A stretch of DNA of 64,000 bases from Phreatobacter cathodiphilus (lineage in GTDB: Bacteria; Pseudomonadota; Alphaproteobacteria; Rhizobiales; Phreatobacteraceae), in contig NZ_CP027668.1 of the NCBI RefSeq assembly GCF_003008515.1, positions 3,823,001-3,887,000 of the forward strand, in the 5' to 3' direction. Shown here piece after piece: positions 35,538 through 42,488 of this stretch. The notes beneath the pieces were generated by a model. That model had not been told where the DNA came from, searched no databases, and saw only the letters and a list, made by a program, of their open reading frames with translations. A program made the translations under genes and the position numbers. The stretch's first letter is position 1. The number at the start of each line of letters is the position of its first letter.

Positions 35538-36167
35538 ATGGATCTCTCCGCATCGCTGCAGGCGGCCCTGACCGGCTTCCTCCTCGGCCTCGGCCTCATC
35601 GTCGCCATCGGTGCCCAGAACGCCTTCGTGCTGCGCCAGGGCCTGATGCGCCGCCACGTCCTGCTGGTGACGACGCTCTGCGCCCTGTCGGATGCCGTGC
35701 TGATCCTCGCCGGCGTCGCCGGGCTCGGCTCGCTCGTGGCCCGCTCCCCCGTGCTCCTGACGGTCGCGACCCTCGGCGGCGCCGCCTTCCTCCTCGCCTA
35801 TGGCGCGCTCGCGGCCAGGCGCGCCCTGCGCCCCGATGGCCTGACCGCGGCGCCGCCGGAGACGCAGGACGTCGGCCGGGTCGTGGCGGCGACCCTCGCC
35901 TTCACCTTCCTCAATCCGCACGTCTATCTCGACACGGTGGTTCTCGTCGGCTCGCTGTCGGCCCGCCACACCGGCTCTGCCCGCGCCGCCTTCGCCGGCG
36001 GCGCCATGACCGCCTCGTTCCTGTGGTTCTACGGGCTCGGCTTCGGAGCGCGGCTGCTGGCGCCGGTCTTCGCCCGTCCGGCCGCCTGGCGGGTTCTCGA
36101 CGGCCTCATCGCCTGCGTCATGGTGGCGATCGCCCTGTCGCTGCTCAACGCCTGGCGCACCGGCTGA
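35538..36167 (+). CDS. LysE/ArgO-family amino-acid exporter
   Basis: A 209-residue membrane protein with six predicted helices. The GxGxIVAIGAQNAFVLRQG signature (residues about 17-36) and FLNPHVYLDTVVL are diagnostic of the LysE/ArgO group, which exports lysine, arginine or canavanine. The start is the ATG at 35538, because upstream in-frame sequence overlaps the divergent corA. Regulation is unclear; no ArgP-like gene is adjacent. Confidence 0.9.
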   Translation: MDLSASLQAALTGFLLGLGLIVAIGAQNAFVLRQGLMRRHVLLVTTLCALSDAVLILAGVAGLGSLVARSPVLLTVATLGGAAFLLAYGALAARRALRPDGLTAAPPETQDVGRVVAATLAFTFLNPHVYLDTVVLVGSLSARHTGSARAAFAGGAMTASFLWFYGLGFGARLLAPVFARPAAWRVLDGLIACVMVAIALSLLNAWRTG

Positions 36168-36170
36168 GCC

Positions 36171-36201
36171 AAAAAAAAGGGCCGGTCACGAAGACCGGCC
36201 C
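36171..36201 (-). terminator. Rho-independent terminator for the 58-residue microprotein gene
   Basis: On the minus strand a perfect 9-bp stem (GGGCCGGTC/GACCGGCCC, loop of five) is followed by eight T residues. It lies 60 bp after the stop of the small gene at 36262-36438, which supports that gene being a genuine transcription unit. Confidence 0.85.
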
Positions 36202-36261
36202 GAAGTCGTTCAGGAGAGGCATGCGGGAGGTCTGAAAGCCCGGCCGGAGCCGGAGAAACCC

Positions 36262-36438
36262 TCAGTCCATGGAGAGCGGATAGTCCCCGGTCCGGGGAGC
36301 GGGGGCAGGCTTGCGGGCCTTGATGAAGGGCGCGGCAGCGGCGACCGCTGATATGCCGATGGTCCGGTAACGATCCTCCAGGGGCTCGCTGGCCGGCTTG
36401 GGAAGGGCAATAGGGGCCGCCGTGGCGGTTTTCATCAT
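36262..36438 (-). CDS. Microprotein with EDRY motif (copy 1)
   Basis: A 58-residue basic, Ala/Pro-rich peptide with no signal peptide. The central block is LEDRYRTIGISAVAAAAPFI. The same block in related form (LEDRYGQVGLKAVAGAIK) occurs in a 40-residue gene at 37410-37532, so the two are paralogues flanking an L,D-transpeptidase gene. The start is the ATG-ATG pair with GGAG five to seven bases upstream; an ATG three codons earlier lacks this. A strong terminator follows. Short peptides with this motif are, as I recall, scattered as hypothetical proteins in Rhizobiales; the function is unknown. Confidence 0.72.
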   Translation of the reverse strand: MMKTATAAPIALPKPASEPLEDRYRTIGISAVAAAAPFIKARKPAPAPRTGDYPLSMD

Positions 36439-36749
36439 CGTCTCCATTCGTCGCGGGCGGGTTGCATGGGCCGGCCCCGACGAGAAGACAGGCTAGAGGG
36501 CCGTTGCGGCGGCTCTGGGTTGCGATCATGGAGCGATCGTGGCGGCGGCGAGCCGGCTTCGCGGCGCCCGCAGCCGCCTCCGGCCCGCCGCGGCATGGCA
36601 AAATTGCAACAGTTTCAGGGCTTTCGCCCTCTCGGGGAGCGCCGCCGCGTTGACCTGACGTCAAGGCTTCGCCACAAGCTTCTCGTGGCTGGAACAATGC
36701 GCGCTGCAGTGGCGGCGTGTTCGACGTCGTTCCGTGAAAGGGTCTGAAC
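36439..36749. other. Intergenic region before the L,D-transpeptidase
   Basis: This 311-bp gap separates divergent genes, a microprotein on the minus strand and the L,D-transpeptidase on the plus strand. No coding sequence with credible start signals was found. It contains a TTGAC-N5-GTCAA dyad (36650-36664), which may be a regulatory site, but no convincing -10 element stands at the right distance. Confidence 0.5.
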
Positions 36750-37334
36750 ATGCGGTGGGGCGTTCTTGCAATCGTGGCGCTGGCTCTGGCCGGCTGCAAC
36801 AACCAGACGGTCAGCTCGACCCAGCCGATCTCCGAGCGTGATCGCACCCTGATGGCGCAGGCGCCGCAGGTGGAAATGGATTACTGGCGCATGCCGCTGC
36901 GCGTGCCCTACCGCACCACCGAGCGCCCCGGCACCATCGTCGTCGAGACCTCGAGCAAGCACCTCTATCTCGTCGAGGAGGGCGGCACGGCGATCCGCTA
37001 TCAGGTGGCGGTCGGCAACGAGGCTTTCGGCTGGACCGGCACCGCCACCATCCAGCGCAAGGCCGAGTGGCCGACCTGGACCCCGCCGGCCGAGATGCGC
37101 CGCCGCTGGCCGACCCTTCCGGTGTTCATGGAGGGCGGCCCGCAGAACCCGATGGGCTCGCGCGCCCTCTACCTCTACCAGAACGGCCGCGACACGCTCT
37201 ATCGCATCCACGGCACCAATTCGCCGCTGCAGATCGGCGAGGCCGTGTCCTCGGGCTGCATCCGCATGCACAACGAGCACGCCATCGACCTCTACAATCG
37301 CGTCGGCGTCGGCACCAAGGTCATCGTCCGCTGA
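36750..37334 (+). CDS. L,D-transpeptidase lipoprotein (YkuD/ErfK family)
   Basis: A 194-residue periplasmic enzyme with a lipobox LAGC (C16) and the YkuD catalytic motif: H154 in HGTNSP and C170 in SSGCIRM, plus the following R172. Such enzymes form 3-3 cross-links in peptidoglycan or attach outer-membrane proteins to it, which is prominent in Rhizobiales, where polar growth relies on L,D-cross-links. The gene is flanked on both sides by related microproteins transcribed in the opposite direction. It is followed by a clear terminator. Confidence 0.93.
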   Translation: MRWGVLAIVALALAGCNNQTVSSTQPISERDRTLMAQAPQVEMDYWRMPLRVPYRTTERPGTIVVETSSKHLYLVEEGGTAIRYQVAVGNEAFGWTGTATIQRKAEWPTWTPPAEMRRRWPTLPVFMEGGPQNPMGSRALYLYQNGRDTLYRIHGTNSPLQIGEAVSSGCIRMHNEHAIDLYNRVGVGTKVIVR

Positions 37335-37362
37335 CAGCGCGGACGACCGGCCCGGGACGAGC

Positions 37363-37388
37363 ACGGCGGCCGATCGGCCGCCGTTTTC
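37363..37388 (+). terminator. Rho-independent terminator after the L,D-transpeptidase
   Basis: A complete 22-base palindrome centred on CGATCG (ACGGCGGCCGA/TCGGCCGCCGT) is followed by three further T residues. It starts 29 bp after the stop codon. Confidence 0.75.
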
Positions 37389-37409
37389 ATGTGTGCGGCA
37401 TGGTGGCGG

Positions 37410-37532
37410 TCAGCCGGCCTTGGCCGGCTTCGGCGACTTGATCGCGCCCGCCACCGCTTTGAGGCCGACCTGGCCGTAGCGGTCTTCGAGCTTGACGCCC
37501 TTGGGCGGCGTCGGTTGGGGCTTTGCGCCCAT
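37410..37532 (-). CDS. Microprotein with EDRY motif (copy 2)
   Basis: A 40-residue peptide beginning MGAKPQPTPPKGV and ending KPAKAG. It was found by reading the minus strand, since it is too short for routine gene calling. It has a strong GAGGAGG ribosome-binding site six bases before the ATG. Its core LEDRYGQVGLKAVAGA aligns with LEDRYRTIGISAVAAA of the 58-residue gene at 36262-36438, and both have Lys/Pro-rich ends. The shared core plus the ribosome-binding site is the evidence that it is real. It is convergent with the L,D-transpeptidase gene. Confidence 0.68.
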   Translation of the reverse strand: MGAKPQPTPPKGVKLEDRYGQVGLKAVAGAIKSPKPAKAG

Positions 37533-37800
37533 GGTTTCCTCCTCGGATGGATTGGCTCCATCCCTTTGATTCCCACACTCTTTCTACATCATGCCGGCAA
37601 AGGGTCGTAGGGGGTTGCCGTGCGCTGCGGCAGCCTGCCGCTGCACTGCGGCGCAGCGCGGGGGATCGGTCGGCTGCGTCCCGCTTTCAACAGCAAGATG
37701 TTGAGGGTGGTACGGTTGTCCAACGCTAGATGTGGCGTCGGCCGCCGATCCGTGGCAGTCTGAAACCCTCATCTGGGGCGGCCACGGACAGACAGGTGCG

Positions 37801-40800
37801 ATGAAATTCTCCCGTCTGCGCATTCACGGCTTCAAGACCTTCGTCGAGCCGACCGACTTCCTCATTGAGCCCGGGCTCACCGGCGTCGTCGGCCCGAACG
37901 GCTGCGGCAAGTCGAACCTGGTCGAGGCCCTGCGCTGGGTCATGGGCGAGAACTCGTTCAAGAACATGCGCGCCTCCGGCATGGACGACGTGATCTTCTC
38001 CGGGTCCGGCAACCGCCCGGCGCGCAATACCGCCGAGGTGATGCTCACCGTCGACAATTCCCGCCGCCTCGCCCCCGCCCAGTTCAACGATCACGACGTG
38101 CTGGAGGTCTCCCGCCGCATCGAGCGCGAGGCGGGATCGCTCTACAAGATCAACGGCCGCGAGGTGCGCGCCCGCGACGTGCAGATCCTCTTCGCCGACG
38201 CCTCCACCGGCTCGCGCTCGCCGGCCCTGGTCCGCCAGGGTCAGATCGGCGAGATCATCAGCGCCAAGCCCCAGGCCCGCCGCCGCATCCTCGAGGAGGC
38301 CGCCGGGATTGCCGGCCTGCATGCCCGCCGCCACGAGGCCGAGACGCGGCTGAAGGGCGCCGAGACCAATCTCGACCGGCTGGAGACCGTCCTCTCCCAG
38401 ATCGAGAGCCAGCTCGACGGCCTGAAGCGCCAGGCCCGCCAGGCGGTCCGCTACCGCGGCCTCTCCGCCGACATCCGCAAGGCCGAGGCGACCCTCGCCT
38501 GGCTCAAGTTCCGCGAGGCGGGCGAGCTGGTCCGCGAGGCCGAGCGGCTGGTCGAGCTGGAGACGCGCGTCGTCGCCGAGCGCACCACCGGCCAGGCCGA
38601 GGCGGCGAAGGACCAGGCGGTTGCCGCCCACCGGTTGCCCGCCCTGCGCGACGAGGCGGCCAAGGCCGGCGCTGCGCTGCACCGGCTGGTCACCGCCCGC
38701 GACCAGCTCGAGGGTGAGGAACGGCGCGCCCGCGAACGCATGGCCGAACTCGACCGCCGCATCGCCCAGCTCGACGGCGACCTCGCCCGCGAAAAGGCGC
38801 TGGGCGCCGATGCCGAGGGCGTCATGGCCCGCCTCGCCGCGGAGGAGGCCGAACTCGCCGCCACCGGCGAGGGCGCGAAGGCCGCCGAGGCGTCGGCCGC
38901 CGCCGCGGTCGCCGCCGCCGAGGCGATCCTCGCCGCCGCCGAGAAGGCCTTTTCCGAAGCGACCTCCGCGCTCGCCGAGATCGTCGCCCGCCGCAACCAG
39001 CTCGAACGCTCGATCCGCGACGCCTCCGAAAGGCTGATGCGGCTCGAAGGCCAGCTCGCCGAGATCGACGCCGAGACGGCGAAGCTGGAGGCCGGCTCCG
39101 ACCACGCCGCCCGCCTCGACGCGCTGCGCGCCGAGCTCGCCGCCGCCACGTCGGCGCTGACCGCCGCCGAGGCCGAGGCGGTGGCCGCCGAACAGGCCCA
39201 TGCCGCGGCCAGGTCCCAGGAGGGCGAGGCCCGCCGGCCGCTCGCCGACGCCGAGCGCCTCGTGCAGCGGATCGACACCGAGGTGCGCACCCTCGCCAAG
39301 GTGCTCAACGTCAGTCATGCCTCGAAATGGCCGCCGGTGCTGGAGGCCATCACGGTCGCCCGCGGCTACGAGACGGCGCTGGGCGCCGCCCTCGGCGATG
39401 ATCTCGACGCGCCGACCGCCGACGCCTCGCCGCAGCGCTGGGCTGGTGCCGACGGATCCGGCGATCCCGCCCTGCCGGAAGGCGCCGAGCCGCTCTCGGC
39501 CCAGGTGAAGGCGCCGGCCGAGCTCTCCCGCCGCATCGCCCAGATCGGCCTCGTCGCCAAGGCCGACGGCCCTCGCCTCGCCGCCTTGTTGAAACCCGGC
39601 CAGCGCCTCGTCTCCCGGGAGGGCGACCTGTGGCGCTGGGACGGCTTCGTCGTCGCCGCCAATGCGCCCACCGCCGCCGCCCGCCGCCTCGCCGAGCGCA
39701 ACCGCCTCGGCGACCTGGAAAAGGACCTGGTGACTGCGAAGGAGAAGGCCGCCGACCTGCGCAAGCTGGCCGACGTGGCCCTCGGCCTCGTCAAGGCCGC
39801 CGCCGAGCGCGAGCAGGCCGCCCGTGACGGCTGGCGCGCCGCCCAGCGCCGGGCCGACGCCCTGCGCGACCAGCTCGCCGGCGCCGAGCGCGCCGCCGCC
39901 GGCATCGTCACCCGCCTCGCCGCCCTGGTGGAGGCCCGCTCGCGGCTGAAGGCGAGCATCGACGAGGCGGTGGCCGTGAAGGCCGATGCCGTCACCGCGC
40001 TGCAGGGGCTCGGGCAGACCGCGCAACTGGAGGCCGCCCTCGCCGAGATCCGCGCCGAGGTGGCGCAGAACCGGGCCATCCTCGCCGAGGCCCGCGCCCA
40101 TGCCCAGGGCCTGACCCGCGAGGCGGAGATGCGCGCCCGCCGGCTGGCGGAGATCGCCCGCGACCGGGCCGCCTGGACCGAGCGCCAGGCCAATGCCGGC
40201 CGCCAGGTCGCCGCCCTCGACCAGCGCCTCGCCGAGGCGCGCACCGAGGCCAAAACCCTCGCGGAGGCCCCCGACACCTTCGCCGTGCAGCGCCGCGAGA
40301 TCATCGCCCGCATCCAGGAGGGCGAGGCCGCCCAGCGCGCCGCCGCCGATGCCCTCGCCGCCGGCGAGACGGCGCTCGCCGCCGCCGACCGCGCCGCCCG
40401 CGCCGCCCTCGACGCCATGACGGCGGCCCGCGAGGCCTTCGCCCGCACCGAGGCGCGGCTCGAGGCCGCTCGCCAGCGCCTCCAGGAGATCGGCGCCGAG
40501 ATCGCCGAGAAGTTCGAGGCCGAGCCCCAGGCCCTGCTGCGCATCGCCGGCCTCGCCGTCGATGCGGACCTGCCCGACGCCCGCCGCGTCGAGGACCAGC
40601 TCGACGGGCTCCGCCGGGAGCGTGAGCGGCTCGGCGGCGTCAACCTGCGCGCCGACGACGAGCTGACCGAGGTTCAGGCGCAGTTCGACGGCATGGTCCG
40701 CGAGCGTGACGACCTGGTCGAGGCCATCAAGAAGCTGCGCGCCGGCATCGGCTCGCTCAACCGCGAGGGCCGCGAGCGCCTGCTCGCCTCCTTCGCCACC

Positions 40801-41256
40801 GTCAACGAGAACTTCCAGCGCCTCTTCACCACCCTGTTCGGCGGCGGCACGGCCGAGCTGCAGCTCGTCGAATCCGACGATCCGCTGGAGGCCGGCCTCG
40901 ACATCCTCGCCCGTCCGCCGGGCAAGAAGCCGCAGACCCTGTCGCTGCTCTCCGGCGGCGAGCAGGCGCTGACCGCCATCGCCCTGATCTTCGCCGTCTT
41001 CCTCACCAATCCCGCGCCGATCTGCGTGCTGGACGAGGTCGACGCGCCGCTCGACGACGCCAATGTCGAGCGCTACTGCGACCTGCTCGACGAGATGGCG
41101 CGCACCACCGACACGCGCTTCGTCGTCATCACCCACAATCCCATCACCATGAGCCGCATGGACCGCCTGTTCGGCGTCACCATGGCCGAGCGTGGTGTCT
41201 CGACGCTGGTGAGCGTGGATCTCGGGCGGGCCGAGCAGCTCATCGCCGCGGAGTGA
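37801..41256 (+). CDS. smc: Chromosome segregation ATPase SMC
   Basis: A 1151-residue condensin subunit that organises and segregates the chromosome with ScpA and ScpB. Walker A GPNGCGKS is at 31-38, two long Ala/Glu/Arg-rich coiled coils flank a hinge (about 500-640), and the C-terminal head has LLSGGEQALTAIAL near residue 1050 and the Walker B/D-loop ICVLDEVDAPLDDANV. The start at MKFSRLRIHGF matches the family. A long open frame on the opposite strand is an artefact of GC-rich codon use. In many Rhizobiales smc follows dsbA and mutY; here those genes lie 7 to 21 kb away. Confidence 0.97.
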   Translation: MKFSRLRIHGFKTFVEPTDFLIEPGLTGVVGPNGCGKSNLVEALRWVMGENSFKNMRASGMDDVIFSGSGNRPARNTAEVMLTVDNSRRLAPAQFNDHDVLEVSRRIEREAGSLYKINGREVRARDVQILFADASTGSRSPALVRQGQIGEIISAKPQARRRILEEAAGIAGLHARRHEAETRLKGAETNLDRLETVLSQIESQLDGLKRQARQAVRYRGLSADIRKAEATLAWLKFREAGELVREAERLVELETRVVAERTTGQAEAAKDQAVAAHRLPALRDEAAKAGAALHRLVTARDQLEGEERRARERMAELDRRIAQLDGDLAREKALGADAEGVMARLAAEEAELAATGEGAKAAEASAAAAVAAAEAILAAAEKAFSEATSALAEIVARRNQLERSIRDASERLMRLEGQLAEIDAETAKLEAGSDHAARLDALRAELAAATSALTAAEAEAVAAEQAHAAARSQEGEARRPLADAERLVQRIDTEVRTLAKVLNVSHASKWPPVLEAITVARGYETALGAALGDDLDAPTADASPQRWAGADGSGDPALPEGAEPLSAQVKAPAELSRRIAQIGLVAKADGPRLAALLKPGQRLVSREGDLWRWDGFVVAANAPTAAARRLAERNRLGDLEKDLVTAKEKAADLRKLADVALGLVKAAAEREQAARDGWRAAQRRADALRDQLAGAERAAAGIVTRLAALVEARSRLKASIDEAVAVKADAVTALQGLGQTAQLEAALAEIRAEVAQNRAILAEARAHAQGLTREAEMRARRLAEIARDRAAWTERQANAGRQVAALDQRLAEARTEAKTLAEAPDTFAVQRREIIARIQEGEAAQRAAADALAAGETALAAADRAARAALDAMTAAREAFARTEARLEAARQRLQEIGAEIAEKFEAEPQALLRIAGLAVDADLPDARRVEDQLDGLRRERERLGGVNLRADDELTEVQAQFDGMVRERDDLVEAIKKLRAGIGSLNREGRERLLASFATVNENFQRLFTTLFGGGTAELQLVESDDPLEAGLDILARPPGKKPQTLSLLSGGEQALTAIALIFAVFLTNPAPICVLDEVDAPLDDANVERYCDLLDEMARTTDTRFVVITHNPITMSRMDRLFGVTMAERGVSTLVSVDLGRAEQLIAAE

Positions 41257-41268
41257 GGGGCGCCGCTT

Positions 41269-41391
41269 CACCTCTCCCCGGCGGGGAGAGGTCGGCCGAA
41301 GGCCGGGTGAGGGGGCGAGGTTCTATCGGACTATGTCCCTCTCACCCGCCTCGCTGCGCTCGTCGACCTCTCCCCACCGGGGAGAGGTGTG
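41269..41391. repeat. Palindromic repeat, family C
   Basis: Directly after smc are two inverted copies of a CACCTCTCCCC-GGGGAGAGGT hairpin joined by TCGGCCGAAGGCCGGGTGAGGG and CCCTCTCACCCGCCTCGCTGCG. A further worn copy (CACCTCC...GGAGAGGTGTGCC) is at 41609-41632. Elements of this kind are abundant between genes in Rhizobiales. The first hairpin may also end smc transcripts. Confidence 0.8.
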
Positions 41392-41527
41392 CCGGCGCTC
41401 TGCCCGAAAGGCTTGTCGACGCAGCTCGACTCTCGAACCTCAACCTCGATAGCCCGGACGAGCCCGGCCATGGCGGAGAGGGACGGAACAGGCCAAAAGG
41501 TGCTCTCAGTCTCTAGGACTAAAGTCC

Positions 41528-41556
41528 TTGACAGCGTGACGCTGGTCATGTAATGT
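41528..41556 (+). promoter_or_regulatory. Sigma-70-like promoter upstream of brnT
   Basis: TTGACA, exactly 17 bases, then TAATGT. It is oriented towards brnT/brnA but lies 316 bp upstream of brnT with no gene in between, so it may drive a leader transcript or be a relic of an inserted element. Confidence 0.4.
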
Positions 41557-41871
41557 TCCGGCATGTTCGGCAACTGCGGCCGAAGACCGATCGCGCTACG
41601 GCTCTTCACCTCCCACCAAGGAGAGGTGTGCCAGCGCCCGCCCGCCTCACGCTCCCCACCGCCTCAGGCCCCACGGGGCTGACGTGCGATGTTGGTACAA
41701 CTCGGCAGGCGAAAACGGAGTCCAACCGTGGCGGACTACGACGACGGACTGGACCGCGGTTCCGACGTCGTATATACATGTGTAGTCCTGCCCGCTGACC
41801 ATGATGAAACGGACGAACGGATGAGACCCAGGGCAGGGTGCTAAATCCGACCTTGTTCGTTGGGGTTCATC

Positions 41872-42150
41872 ATGGAATTCGAGTGGGATGAAAACAAACG
41901 TCTCGCCAATATCGCAAAGCACGGCATCGACTTCCGGATTGCTATCACGGTGTTCCTCGCTCCTGCCGCGCTCAGGCGGTCAGACCGCAATGAAGAGCGA
42001 TGGATCACAATAGGCCCTGTAAGGCATCGACTCGTTGCCGTTGTCTGGACCCCGAGAGGAGAGGCCAAGCGGATCATCTCCGCGAGGCCGGCACGACCCG
42101 ATGAAAGAGAAGATTACGCGCGTCACGTTGGAGGACATCCGGTCGGGTAA
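41872..42150 (+). CDS. brnT: BrnT-family toxin
   Basis: A 92-residue toxin of a type II system, a RelE-like ribonuclease. It shows MEFEWDENKRLANIAKHGIDF at the start, the central RW-x-TIG segment and the RIISARPARPDEREDY ending typical of BrnT, in which the arginines and the final tyrosine region form the active site. The ATG is at 41872; a TTG four codons earlier is possible. The antitoxin gene overlaps its 3' end by 50 bp. BrnT inhibits translation when its partner is lost. Confidence 0.92.
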   Translation: MEFEWDENKRLANIAKHGIDFRIAITVFLAPAALRRSDRNEERWITIGPVRHRLVAVVWTPRGEAKRIISARPARPDEREDYARHVGGHPVG

Positions 42151-42481
42151 GCTCAAGGACGAGTCCGATTGGGAACGGGTGCGCGCCATGACCGACGAAG
42201 ACATCGAGCGCGCCATCGCGGAAGATCCCGACTCCGATTTCGACCTCGCCAATTCGACGCCGGTCTTCGTCGGAAAGGTGTCCGAATGGACGCCGCCGCC
42301 GCGCAAGACGGCAATCTCCATCCGTCTCGACGAGGACGTGCTGGACTTCTTCAAGGCGCAGAAGGGGCCTTACCAGACGCATATCAACGCGGTGCTGCGG
42401 TCCTACATGACGGCGAACAAAGCAAAGCGGGCGAAGGATGGATCGACACGCCGCCGCGCACCAAAGACAGCCGCGGAATAG
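42101..42481 (+). CDS. brnA: BrnA-family antitoxin
   Basis: A 126-residue antitoxin with a C-terminal ribbon-helix-helix region: KTAISIRLDEDVLDFFKAQK followed by YQTHINAVLRSYM. BrnA neutralises BrnT by direct binding and represses the operon. The start at MKEKITRV lies within brnT, giving a 50-bp overlap, longer than the few bases usual for the pair. The N-terminal half (TLEDIRSGKLKDESDWERVRAMTDEDIERAI) is the toxin-binding arm. Confidence 0.92.
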   Translation: MKEKITRVTLEDIRSGKLKDESDWERVRAMTDEDIERAIAEDPDSDFDLANSTPVFVGKVSEWTPPPRKTAISIRLDEDVLDFFKAQKGPYQTHINAVLRSYMTANKAKRAKDGSTRRRAPKTAAE

Positions 42482-42488
42482 CCCCGCC

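Larger units (their letters stand above)
41257..41871. other. Repeat-rich gap of about 615 bp before the toxin-antitoxin pair
   Basis: No gene is seen here. The stretch holds family C repeats (41269-41391, worn copy 41609-41632), a worn family B unit (41443-41475), a consensus-like promoter (41528-41556) and an AT-richer patch TATATACATGTG (41771-41782). Its base composition is less GC-rich than the surrounding genes from about 41500 on, suggesting an insertion-prone spot. Confidence 0.6.

Noticed and set aside
36650-36664. TTGACC as a -35 element for the L,D-transpeptidase
   Set aside because: No acceptable -10 hexamer lies 16-18 bp downstream; it was left as a dyad only.
37726-41271. An 1181-residue open frame antisense to smc
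   Set aside because: Same cause. The product is a low-complexity Gly/Leu/Ala sequence with no domain, and smc on the plus strand is beyond doubt.
41553-41798. An 81-residue frame behind the orphan promoter
   Set aside because: Arg/Pro/Thr-rich composition from repeat sequence, with no ribosome-binding site and no recognisable domain.
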